Origin: Phorcus lineatus
Taxonomy: Eukaryota; Mollusca; Gastropoda; Trochida; Trochidae
Assembly: GCA_921293015.1 (NCBI GenBank)
Contig: OV121089.1
Coordinates: 41,712,520-41,776,519 of the forward strand
DNA length: 64,000 bases
Direction of reading: 5' to 3'
The notes below the pieces were generated by a model. It was not told the origin of the DNA, did not search any database, and saw only the letters and a program-made list of their open reading frames with translations. The position numbers and the translations under genes were made by a program. This document shows, piece by piece, positions 25,302 through 37,700 of the stretch; the stretch's first letter is position 1; the number at the start of each line of letters is the position of its first letter.

Positions 25302-26615
25302 GACCTCATTGTATCGCGGCATTCATCGTATCGCGTCAATCGCTACTTCCGGTTTAGCGCGAAGGGCACGTCTTCAAACTGCTATTTACAGACGTAAATC
25401 AGTAATCAAAATCCATTTACTTTGATTGCAATATATAAATTCAATGCAATTATTCCATTTTGTTATTATATACAAAAATAAAATTATCAATTCACCATGC
25501 TTTTCAGCGAAAAATGGCTGACCCACATCACTGAACCAGATGTCAAAAGTATTTATGACATGTGCCCGTTACTATTTGACCTTAATAAGGTCGTCTACAT
25601 GTCGTTTATGCAATTCAAAGCAGCAGAAATGTGCTTACAAGCCACCGTGATAAGTACGATTCTTTGCATTTTTAGAATAGAAATTAAACTTCAAAATCTT
25701 ATTTTGCACAAAAACTTTCAATTTATCTGCGACTGGAAATAGTTTTTCTTTTGAAAATGAATGAAAAACATATATAAAATGATTATTGAACTAATCATAA
25801 ACTATCATATTTTATTTATTTTTTAAAGCAAATCTATTGCCACAATTGTTTTTATTTTCCAATGAAATTTTTAAGAATAATAATCACAAATGGATAGATA
25901 CTCTCAACAACATTTATCTTTTAAATCAGTAAAGTGACATTCTATATCTGAATACAATTGATATCATTTATTAAATAATTGCATGTATTCACTTCAATAT
26001 TAAACTGAATGTGTTCTTTTGTTTTTCTCTCACCTCTTATTAGGTTGAAAGAAAATGAGTCAATTTTCATTTTCTTAAATCATTTCATCCTGGTGATGTA
26101 GATAAAAGATTATTTTTAGATTTTATTTTTTCTCATCATTCAGTCGTATGGGTATTAGTACTATGGATTTATGTTATAAAATCTTTATTAACCAGCTCAG
26201 CAAACTAGAAAATACAACTCTAAACAAAACAAAACCTGTTCTTATGATGTCTGCAGAAGTCTTCAAAAGCCCTTCTTTGTAAACTTGATATGTAATATGA
26301 CATATGTTGAATATTTTATATTGTTTTGATTACTGTTAAAAAAAATAAGGAAAAAAATTATAAATCCTGATTCCGCAACCTAATCCCAATTTTACCTCTT
26401 ACCGCGATACGATGGAGTTCGCTTCCGTGACTAAAATATAAGAGGTTCAAAGATGTTTGGCTCATACAAAAATATTCAAGTAACAAATAAGTAGAAATAG
26501 TAAATTTTTATTGACAACAAGGTATTGTAAGGGTGCCCATAAGAACACCTGGATTTTGACTGCAAGAAGTAAAATTATTTTAAGGAAACATTTACTACCG
26601 CGATACAACGAGGTC
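25302..26615. mobile_element. 1.3-kb TIR element inserted in copy C
   Basis: GACCTCATTGTATCGCGG (25302-25319) and CCGCGATACAACGAGGTC (26598-26615) are inverted repeats with one mismatch. A second, inner inverted pair CATCGTATCGCG / CGCGATACGATG lies at 25324-25335 and 26403-26414. Copy A runs through this site with no insert (about 1975-1995). No target duplication is clear, and the internal short frames show no transposase motif. Confidence 0.65.
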
Positions 26616-27603
26616 GCAGGCTACAAATTACTGACTTTGACACCATCAACAAATAGTACAGTCGTGTTGGCTAAACCTTTAATTATAGACTTGTGAATTG
26701 TCCCTTCTCACCATTGATATTTGATATGCAATAACTTTTTGGAAAAATGTCTTTTACTTTTAGCATGTGTCATGTTATGTATGTGTTTAAAAACCATAGG
26801 ATTATCTAACCATTTTACATTAATGTTTAACAAAGTTTGTAAAGCCTTATCACAGCTATGGGCATTCGATAAGTCATGTATTGCTGATTGTATTCTACAA
26901 TCATTTTCTCTGATTCCTACTAGATGCATTCCTCTGAAATGTACAATAACATCAACATTTTTTTGTGACAATAATGATATTCCACTGATCTCTATGAATA
27001 TTAAGGGACACAGTTAACAACTGAAATTTCCGGGGTCATGAATCGCTATCGTACAAAAGCGAAAACATGACATATAAAAACATTACTTTTGGTCTAATGT
27101 GTTCATGTGATCTTCCTTATGGAACGTGGCATCGTCATACAGAACAAAATAAAACTTAAGAAATAATTGATTTTAGATCTGAAAACTTTCTACACAATAA
27201 ATTTGTTAATCTGCTACATGACATGTTCAGATAGCAGTAGGACCTATTCAACACATATTTTTCTGATGTTTCACAAATTTGCAGCATAATTTATCTTGAT
27301 CTACTAGAGCATAGATAGTCTTGCTCTGATCATGCATATAGTGTCATTCATTACATATATCAGAACCTTTCAGAAGTAATTTTCCATCATGTATATCTCT
27401 GCATCTTTTAATGGTATGCTCCCATGTCGAAATACTAGTTTCCTAGTCTGCCCATTTCCGTACCTCCAGACTGTTCATTTTGCTAAATGGCATTTAAAAT
27501 GTTCTGAAAGTCATCCGCTTAAAGAAATGGAACAAGAAAATAAAGTTCCTTTTACTTGTTGTGTTGGTATTACGATTCAATTTCAAAAAGGTAAATTTCA
27601 CAC

Positions 27604-30402
27604 TTAAGGATGTTCGCTCCTCACCTACTGCGCATGACCAAACTGTCAACTTACAAGTCAAAATTGCAACAATCAAATAACCTTGAATCATAATGGTTTT
27701 ATTCTTATAACACCAAATTAAAGCCGTAATTTCTCAATTTTGATGATTTCTGATTAAATGTACATCAAAATTATCAAACGTAATAAACCGTACTGAAGTT
27801 ACGATAACTGGTTATTTCGGCCAATTGCGCATAACAAGTGAACAGTGGGAATAAATAGAGGGGGCCCAGTCTCATGTTACAGTCGCATGTGTTTACATTC
27901 GCCCTCAAGTTAAGTTCCCGGTGTGTACAAGTGTTGAAACATAAGATGTCATGTCACCAAATTGAGGTTATGAAGCTGCCTAAAGGTATTAATGAATTTA
28001 CAAACCCCGTGAAGCAATGCAACATTTCTCCTTGGTAAACATGGCTAGACACCGCCAAATCGCGACACATGAATTTTCTCAATTCATTGTTGAAAATGAT
28101 GGGGGAAATGATCAAGCTTCCCCTTTTATATTCTGCCTGACAGTGGCATCAAAATAAACAATTCTGCTAGTCAGCTGATTGTCCGCTATTGGAAATAGGT
28201 CATGCTTGTCAGCTGATATATACCGATGGGAGGGACAAGGCGAGGCCAACATGAAACAATAACAAACCACTTGCACTGGTATGTATAATGTATTGCCAAC
28301 TATTCATAATCTAAATCTTCTTTCTTTGCTGTAAACATCAATTCCACTTAAGGTTTAACTTATGTTATTTCTTTCATAGTAATTATCTATTTCTGATTGT
28401 AAACAAATAACCTAGACTTGCTGAAACAATGCTTACAATTGGACATGCCTTTATTTGTCACATTCATCTCACTGAATGCACTCGATGTAGATTTTGTTGT
28501 AGACTTTATTTTTATTATTTTTTTTTTTTAGAACCTGAGATCATCACTGAAGATGCGAAAGCTGCACAAAAAAATGCAGAAATTGAAATTGAGGTAAATA
28601 AATTGATAATTATCAAATATATAAAACACTCAAAACTGAATTTATTTGATTTATTGTGATCATAAAATATAATCTGTAATGACATTTATAAATGATAAAT
28701 TTAAAATGATGAGGATATATTATTGAACCAAAAAGTTATATATATATGTTGTTGCTACAAAAAGTAGAAATGATGAATATTAAGAAAAGTTATGATAATG
28801 TTTTGCAGGAATTTGGCTGAAATATTGCCCAAGCCCAAGCAGCATTAGACAACTTTCTCAATTGAATAATTCCTCCATTAAATAACAATTAGTTATATTG
28901 TTTTTCTGTCAGTTTATATTGTTTTGAAGTATTATACTATTTATGACAAATCAAGAAGGGAAAATCCTTATTTGACCATTGTCAACAAATGATAAAATAG
29001 TAATAAAACCTTTGTATATTTCTGTGTACGTGAATGATCATGTAAATTTAACATGATGAGAGAATCAAAAAGGTCTTTGAGATTATACATGGACAAATTT
29101 ATTAACATTGAATTCTCCTTTATCACAATTGGAAGGTTTTCAGTTTTCAGTTTTCATGATGTCACTTTATTCTTAATTGAATGTATCAAAATATTTCTTA
29201 AGAGCTGTGTTAATCTGCCAAATTCTTAAATTGTAAATTAAACATGATGGAAACATCTATAAGCATCATATGTGGCAATTCCAGTTTAAATACATGATTC
29301 TTAAAACCCAAACTTAAATTCATAAACTCTTGTTGGCAGTTATTTGAGGCTTTGGATAATGTTATGTGAGGTGTACAATGTTCTTAAAAACCAGATGACA
29401 ATAAAAGTCTTATCTTTCCTTCAAGCTTATTTATCTAATTCAAAAGGAAACATTATGTTTATCATTGTATGAAATGTAATGGAGTTTAAAAATATATAAC
29501 AATATCTGATGTTTGCCTTTTTAATGAAAAGGAATCTCAAATGAGTGTTGTTAACAAACTTATTCTTCATCTTTTCAGATACATGTGTACTTACATTCAA
29601 TTGGAATAGAGGATAAACCATTCTAATGGATACAGTGACATACAGATCATACACACCTAGGATGTGTCCTGTCCTTGTCAGTTTGTCTGTGAATCTCAGT
29701 TGGAGAGTAATATCTTGACACATTCCTATTGGATAACATACAAAAACTAAGTATTTACAGTTTAAAGTTTATGTGTGTACCAGACAAGACACATTTCTCT
29801 AGGCATTTTATGTGCGCTTCATGTTGACCAGTTGCTTCCCTTCATGACTTTTACTTGCTGTACCTTTATAAATGTAATGTGATAAAAGAAATAAATTGAA
29901 TTTTTGTTTTACTTCTATTGTTTTGTATTATTTTCATGTTGATTTATTGTAAATCAATGATATGTATATGAAGAGAAAAAACGTGTCCGATGTATTTTGA
30001 ATTTTTCAAAAAATTTGCTGACTCATCAATTTTCAATTGTAACTGTCATTTGAGCTATTGAGCTATCTATTAACTTTTTTTCTCAGAAGTAGATGTTGTT
30101 GGAAGAATATGATTTGGATGTATGCATTCAGGTAGATTTGTAGATAATTAGTGGGAGAAAGCATATTTTTAGTACAAAAATAGCTTGAATGTTGATACTT
30201 TGATTGAAATGTTTCATTACATGTTGTGTACATGTTAAAACTCTGACTGACAAAGGGATCTTTGTCTTAAAATATCTCGAAAAAACCCACACTTACCCCC
30301 ATTTTTTGGGGTGGATATTTAAAGCAAATACACTAAACCTTTGAAAAATATATGTTAGAAAAAAAGTTTAATACTTTAAATTTGAGGAGCGGACATCCTT
30401 AA
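27604..30402. mobile_element. 2.8-kb TIR element flanked by TTAA
   Basis: TTAA at 27604-27607 is followed by GGATGTTCGCTCCTCA. The complement TGAGGAGCGGACATCC ends just before TTAA at 30399-30402. The 16-bp inverted repeat has one mismatch. Copy A is uninterrupted at the matching place (about 8090). TTAA target duplication is typical of the piggyBac and Kolobok superfamilies; no transposase is seen, so it is non-autonomous or a degraded copy. Two exon-like pieces lie inside. Confidence 0.75.
28532..28865 (+). pseudogene. Two exon remnants inside the TTAA element
   Basis: Exon 1 (28532-28593) follows a long T tract ending in TAG and reads PEIITEDAKAAQKNAEIEIE before GTAAAT. Exon 2 starts at 28809 after TTTTGCAG and, in the same frame at phase 0, reads EFG, a TGA stop, then NIAQAQAALDNFLN and a terminal TGA (28863-28865). 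One internal stop breaks the joined frame. A poly(A)-signal-like AATAAA occurs further down (about 29890). Either the C-terminal end of the element's own gene or a captured host gene piece; family not recognised. Confidence 0.4.
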
Positions 30403-31925
30403 CACCATTACATGAACGGTCTAAAGTTAATATATAAAATATCATAAGAAATGAATTACCATTTTCATAAATAAAAGTTTACATTGATTTTTATTACAGA
30501 TACATCATTTCAAATGAAACTAATTTTTGTTCAGAAGCTGTGCAGTTTTAAAATCACGTTTTCCTGGCAAAGAAGAACAAAGTTTTCTTTTATTGAGTCT
30601 CTGATAGCTTTTGCCATTAATATCTCAGATATTCTACACACTTAACCATCAGTGAAATGTTATCATCACCAAACGCCTCATGTGCAATGCATGTTTATCT
30701 GGCGATTTGCTATCACTGCTTCGAGGTTATGCTAAGTCTAGTGCTTACGTCCCAACCATTTATAAAATTGTAACAATATATCTTAAAACACATTCTTGTT
30801 ACCGTGTTGAAATCTATGTTTCGGTTTTATAATAACCCGTAATGTTGATTTATTTCGTCGAGGTTGTAGACTGATAATGGTGCAGTATTCGGTAGTGGGA
30901 CAAAATGAATTGAATGTTTTAGTATTCTTTACTTTTCAAAACGGTGTTTGAAATATGTCATTTTAAAAAGATAAAATACAACACTTTTCTGCATGTTTTG
31001 CGAACTACTATATCAAAGACTTTCAACCAATCCCAAATTGTAGCTGCTGAATTTAAAAAATAAATTAACTACTTTGTCAACAATGTTGTTTAAAAATATT
31101 CCTACAAAATGTTGATGAATCTCGGAGTTTCTAAAGTGGTGAACATGTAAAGGCTAAGATATGCAACCTAACAATGATTTTTGTATTCCTAGTAGTTTGT
31201 TTCTTACAAACGAAGTCTTGAATCATAAGGATTGCTTCTAAAAAAATCTATCTTAAAATTTCTCTAAACTAAAAGAGCATTAATAAGACGTTAAAAGCTA
31301 AGACAAGAAAACACCGTCTGTACATGTAAGCAATGCTATCAAGACATGGTGACTTAACCCTTAACGACCATTAGTTCGCAGACAATCATCAACTAGATGC
31401 ATCACTCAGTCTGTGTAGTCCTTGGAGAACATTACATCATGTCCTTCCTTTATCATCTTCGGTATCCTCGTAAAATTGATGAACTGTAGTCTAGAATTGT
31501 AAAGTAAATGTGCTGATACTTAAAATGCTCATAAAAGCTATTTTGTAATATGAGTTATAACTGGAATATGTACTAATTGTGTTTTGAAGGTGACACAAAG
31601 AGAACACGTATTGTGTAGCTGCCGATCAGTAAAAGCAGTATCATTGTTTCCATAGATATAGAGTTTTCCATTGGAAAACCTTCCTCATCTCAAAATCTAA
31701 ATGACACCTTTCTGCAGGTCTTTCTTCAAAGATGCGATGAAGGTCGGGGCGAAAAGTGTATTGATTACACAATTATACCACATTTTGTAGTGCTATAGGT
31801 AGTTATTACAGCAACTTGTAACTGGAATCGCGAAAACCACTAAAGCGTTAATCGTTAGGCGCCTTCTCCATAAAATGGTAAAGAGATCATAGACACTTAA
31901 AAATAAGATCAGTGGGATATAGAGA

Positions 31926-32280
31926 TTATTACCCGAGGAGGTGTGTCATATGACTTTTACGAAATGAGTGCGAATTTTTGTATTACCCGAGCGAGAGCGA
32001 GCGTTATACACAAGTTCGCACGAGTTTTGTAAAAGTCCTATGACACAATTCCGAGGGTTATAATTTCTTTATTACCGATTCTATTTCATTTAAAACACGC
32101 GGAAAGCGGCCTGCTTTCTTTGCGGCGGCCCGCTTCAGAGACGTCACGAACAATGGTTTGATGACGTCACAGACGACATAATACGGTAACTCGCGCTGAA
32201 ACAAGTTTTGCTAGGCAAAAGTGATATGTGCTCATATTGAAAATATGTCATCACTTATGATTAACCATATGGGTAATAAC
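31926..32280. mobile_element. Palindromic MITE-like element
   Basis: The inner part (31926-32064) is a long imperfect palindrome. ATTATTACCCGAGG, TGTGTCATATGACTTTTAC and GTGCGAA on the left pair with TTCGCAC, GTAAAAGTCCTATGACACA and CCGAGGGTTATAAT on the right. The outer end may be GGGTAATAAC near 32271-32280, complementary to the left ATTATTACCC. Target duplication not resolved. Confidence 0.55.
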
Positions 32281-33624
32281 TCGTGGTTATGTAATGGTGC
32301 TTAGGACAAAGGTAATCATAACCAAATCTTATCAGTGTCTTGTTAAAGGTAGAGTAACTTAGTGTTATTTGTGGTTGTAAATTTGGGGGAAAACAATCAA
32401 AATATGTAGTTCATTATTTTTGGTCACGCAAAAAGCGGACGGAAGGCCAACAAAATTCGCTCTGTTATTTACATTTTATCTTTTTTGTCAAACATAATAC
32501 TTAGGTTAAATGTGAATTTCGCTTGATGTGTAATTATGAATGCATTTGAGATCCGTGATGTGCGTCTGAGAGAGAATTTGTTTTCAAACTGCCATTATGA
32601 AATTATAAACTTAACTTCGATGTAGAAAATATTATTTTTGTATTAAAATAGGAAACAGAATGAGATATGGTATGAAATCATCAGATGCAAGTCCATTAAA
32701 AGGATATATTAAAAAACATCATCGTTTTGATAAAGCACAACTGCATACATGTGTTTTATTGAATCAGATAAACGGCTTTGGTACACATAGACTTGTTTGA
32801 CAAAACGTTTATGGTAGATACATAAACCGAAATGCCCTTTATGTTGCCATTAGATGTAAATTTAGGAACCTAAAAAGAAAAGATATTCAATTCAAAGCTG
32901 GCAGGTGCATGGGTGCATGGGTGGTATTTCCTCAGTAGATTATATTCATATTGTAATTTTAGATTAAATGTATTATAAACGGTTATTTCTCTTGATTTCA
33001 ACAAACAGATATAGATTGGTTATTGTTTTTGCACTGATACTTACAACAACGAATGTAGTGATAAATATTTGGGCTTCTGCATATGCTTGACTAGGAAGTA
33101 TAAGTAAAATTAATTATTACAAATAAGATAATCCGAATAATTCCATTATTGCAGATATTTTGATCAGAAAAATCTCATTATTGTACAAGTCTGGCTCAGT
33201 ACCACTGCACCCTTTAGCCATGTAAACCAATAACGACAGCAGATATCACAATAATAACTCTTTCGTCAATGAGTACATGTGTCATCACAATAACACCAAT
33301 TCAAATTCAAATACCTGGATGACATTAAGGAAGGAAACATATTTTAAAATTACAACGTAATCATTGCTACACTCTTGGATTTCAGATTTTAGGACAGATT
33401 GACTATGCTTGTGTATATCCATTGTCATATTCGTGATATCGTCAGTGTAGACAGCGTGTCTTTTGTCTCTTATTTCAACTCTGTGATTTTAAATGTAAAG
33501 CATATGATGAAAATGTATACGTAAGAATATGTAAAGACATCACTATAAATAAAAGTCATCAAACAATCAATCGTTGATGTTATATTGCTTTTGACGTTCT
33601 TTGTGATCTGCAGTTTGAAAACTT
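32281..33624. other. No recognisable gene
   Basis: AT-rich DNA with only very short open frames and no repeat structure that I can identify. Confidence 0.5.
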
Positions 33625-34758
33625 AAGGAAACACAATCTCATTGAAATCAGCCCGAAACTAATCGCTCGTACCTCGCTGCGTTTCTTGATCTGACCACGG
33701 CTCCGTAAGAGCCGCGTCAGACGGCCTTGACCGACAGACTGTGCCAGCCAATAAGAATCGAGGCTGGAAAGACTTCGGCAACTGTTGAATTGACATTCAA
33801 AACATCACATCTAACCTTTGTATCTCGGGATTCGAGCTTTTTCTGAATGCACCCGAGAAAAGCCGAGCCTGGATGAACGCAAAATGATCGTGGGTGTGTT
33901 GACTGTCATGATGAATACGCTGGTAGGAAATTTAGCTATGTCTGCGACCCAAGGATAATAGTGATTAAGATGTATTATCGTGACAATATTTGCGTTTGAT
34001 TTGGCGTATTCTTCGTCCGAAAGACGTTTTTAAAAAATTTAAAGTTATAGTGAAGAAATTTACCAAAAAACAAACTACGACACATTATTGAATAGGTCTA
34101 CAAAGTTTATATCAAAATTAGGTCGACAACAATTTTGTCGAAGGGTTTCGAGGAATTCATATCAATTTTTTAAAAAATTCAAATTAAGTATTTTTGTGAA
34201 TGGGGGCAGGTAAATAAATCAGAAAATGTAGAAACAGAAACCTTTGCAATTGTATTTGATAAGTGACATACTGTTATTTATTTAGAACTCAGAAGTGTGT
34301 AATGGCTGACCATTAACCCGACCCCCGACCCTCTACCCCCGGGGGTTATCGACAACCAGGGTGCCCCCTCTCGCTTCTTCGCTTTCGCTCTAATTCCTGG
34401 ATCCGCCACTCTGGTGTATCTCAAGAGTGACAATTATGTTTTCAGTAAAAAGCTTATCATACAACTCAAAATGATAGATCTCAGTTGCAACAACGATGAT
34501 GTTCATTTTTATGCTATATTTTCAAAACTTTTGCACAACATTTTTCAGGACGTCCCTTATTTTCAACTTTCCGCAATCTTTCGTGATCAAACAAAACCGA
34601 TATGTACGCGGACCCTTGATTGGTTAGAATAATTGGAGGTGAAAGGTCACGGTCAAGGCCGTCTGACACGGCTTATATGGAGCCGTGGTCAGATCAAGAA
34701 ACGCAGCGAGGTACGAGTGATTAGTTTCGGGCTGATTTCAATGAGATTGAAGGAAACA
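33625..34758. mobile_element. 1.1-kb TIR element with 9-bp target duplication (Mutator-like?)
   Basis: The perfect duplication AAGGAAACA occurs at 33625-33633 and 34750-34758. Between them are inverted repeats of about 100 bp starting CAATCTCATTGAAATCAG, containing TCGTACCTCGCTGCGTTTC and TGACCACGGCTCC, and ending GACGGCCTTGACC. The 1116-bp interior has no transposase; the 72-residue frame at 34414-34632 is unconvincing. Long TIRs with a 9-bp duplication fit Mutator-like MITEs (inference). Confidence 0.85.
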
Positions 34759-37700
34759 CTACAGCTTCCCGATGTAATATTGGAAACAAAAGGTTTCCAA
34801 GTTTTATAAATATTTGAAATCCGTTTTTTTAAATTCAACTATGATTTTAAAGTGACCATGAGTATGTTTCTTATATTATATACATATGTACTAAGGTAAG
34901 TTCGAATCGCCTTTCCCAAGTTCCATTTTAACTCTAAAACTGTCAAAATTACATTTTCAATAATGATAATCGTAAAACGGCCGTAGAAATGTTACTAATT
35001 CGAAATTTTGCGTTCCATGTACATGTTTATATGTTGTAGGATTTACTTTTCGTTATCAATATATTTTTTTAACGTCTTCTGCAAATAAGATTCCAAAACC
35101 ACGTTTCTGTCATTGGCGTCGCCAATGTCTGGTTTATGTTATAGATTACGACTTGAGACTGTTCATTGTCACTATTGTGAACTGCTAGGCACTAAGATTC
35201 TTATTTTTAGAAACAACCACCACTTCTCTAAAAAAATAACACCATTTATTAAGTTTGACATTATTTACTCCAACAGCATACACTGTGGCCCTTTAAATCG
35301 ATAAAATATGCATGCACTCTTCCAGCATGGAGTTTCAAGAATAGCACCTGTTTAGTTCACGTAATTGTGCTGATGGAAATCATGCTGCTTCAAGATGGGT
35401 TGGCCGGATGTAATTACAGCTAGATGTTGATGTACTTTTTTGTTAAATGAAAAACAGATAATCAACAGTCGCTAGATATGGAAATAAGGTTTTAATGTGG
35501 AAAATAAGTAAATAACAATTAACACAAAGGAATAATAGAATGAATACATTTAAAAATTCAAATCATTATGACAAATATTTATATGTCGGTATTAATCTTG
35601 CAAGGAAAGTTAGAAGATATAACTTAAGGGTGACTTATTTATACAAAGACACCCTTCGGTAACTGTTTTGAATGGAATTAGTAGCTTTGATATTATCAAA
35701 TATTAAAGAAACATTTACATGTGCAGTAAAATCTCCGAAATGTGATTAGAACCGTGTATCTACTCATCTCACGATTCTACAAATATTCTATAGAGTATTT
35801 GTATAGAACCTAAAAGAAATATAAAATGAAAATATAAAGGCAAAAGATAAGAAGAAATCACAGACAAAATACAGATCGCCCATTATTGAATATACGTCCG
35901 AAGATTTGTTTTGTTTAATTCCAACCAATTTAGACCACTTCGAAACTCATCTGCATGAAAAACGAAAATTTTCAATTATAAACAATCAAATACAAGGACA
36001 AGAAACATGTTAAGTTCTTGATATTCATAATCAAAGTATATAGTACAACTGGATTTATTAACATTAAAATCGGTTTCATAGAGAAACTCTTTGTTTGAGA
36101 ACGACAGAGGTAGCACCGTCATTGATTCCTATACAACCTCTGTGTTAATATGAAGGTTTCTTGATCTAGAAATGTAGAACGCAGGTCTGATGCAATCAAA
36201 GTTATTTGTGCAAACAGCAACACCTTTTCAAAAGTTAACATTCATATCGCCTAAGTTGTTTCCGTAAGCTTTCCAAAAGCTAAACTTTATTCGAATATGA
36301 ACTTTGCACTTTGTGTCTTCTTGACGGACCAAAAACGCCTCATTTTGCGACTGCATCAATTTATAGGCCTGTGTGACAACAAATATGTTATTCTTGCATT
36401 CGGTGTTTTCATTGGCCAGGTAGTTTAAGTTGCAATATCGCGCCGGGAGGGGAAACTCTCGGAAGCCTGAGAAACCTTCGTATTTAGACAGAGGTTTTTA
36501 GGAATTTATGACGGAACTACCTCATAACTGGAGAGAATGCTGAACAAGACTCACGGACAGTTTTTGAGGTTCCAGATCGGACTTGAGGACACCGGTTCAG
36601 GCGATTATGCAACAAGAGTTTTCTCCAAAAGGGCAATTGCTAATGACGAGTTGACGAAAACTATTGCCAACAATTTTTCGGATATTTGCCTTAAATAGTG
36701 ATATGTTATGTGGTCTCTATGGTTATTGTGTTTATGCCAATACGATTTCTGAAGTGAATGACCCGGAAGTAGCGATTCTAGCCTTTGGGCCACTTGTGTT
36801 TCTTCTTAATGCTTAAGGTTTGCATAGTCAACTAACAATGATAGTGTTGAAAGAACAAATATTCAAACAGCTTTTACACACGTCCAGTTTTCCAAATCAC
36901 ACAAGTGTTTCATTTCTGAGGGTGTACAACACAATGTTACTGTTCAAAACCTGCTACACTTTAGTTACCTTCAGATCTAATGTTTTTGGTTGTTTGGTGA
37001 ATGTCCGCAAAGTAATTGTTATTGTACTCCTATTTGAAGGGAGAGTATGATATCTCTTTCGGGGATGATTCATTTGCAAGTCAATACAGTAATCTCTAAT
37101 TATCACCGAAACATTAATCACAAGCATTGTCATATTTTTACTTTCTTGTACTCAGACCTCTCAGCATGCAAGGTTTTAAGAACTGGTCACAAAGTGCAGA
37201 ATTCCCTCTAAGTGCCTCCCGCTATTTACCTAGCAACGACTGTTCCAGTGCGTGTACAGTTTTAATATTTTTAGTAACGTCACCGAAAAATTGTTTTTGA
37301 TGTCTTTGTAGCAAGAGGTTTTAAGAGATGAAGGCTATTTGTGAACGACTCATCTAGAATAAAATAGACAACAAATTAGTTGTAAAACTCGAAAGTGTAC
37401 CACATGACATTTACAAATTCGTGTACTTCGAGTATATTCATTACAACATTTCCTCTCCGAATATGTATTGAAATGTAAGATCTCGGAAACCTTGAATAAG
37501 GACATGTACTGATTGCAGTCTGCGAACCCAGATCATTTTCCAACTTACAGGTAGCCTAATGCATCAGTCTTACAGACTTGTCTGAATAATGATTGTTTGA
37601 AATCAATTTTCAAAATGATATTGTGAAGTTCGTTGGGTTCGTTTCGGTGCATAGGCATTACACATTCCTGTATATTGAACTCTTTTACAAATTTACAAAT

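Larger units (their letters stand above)
22000..31910. repeat. Segmental duplication, copy C
   Basis: The longest copy, matching both A and B (see their entries for blocks). It carries two private insertions: 25302-26615, after which the A-like sequence resumes at about 26630, and 27608-30398, after which A-like sequence resumes at about 30403. These interruptions show the duplication is older than both insertions. The end is marked by a palindromic element at 31926. Confidence 0.7.
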
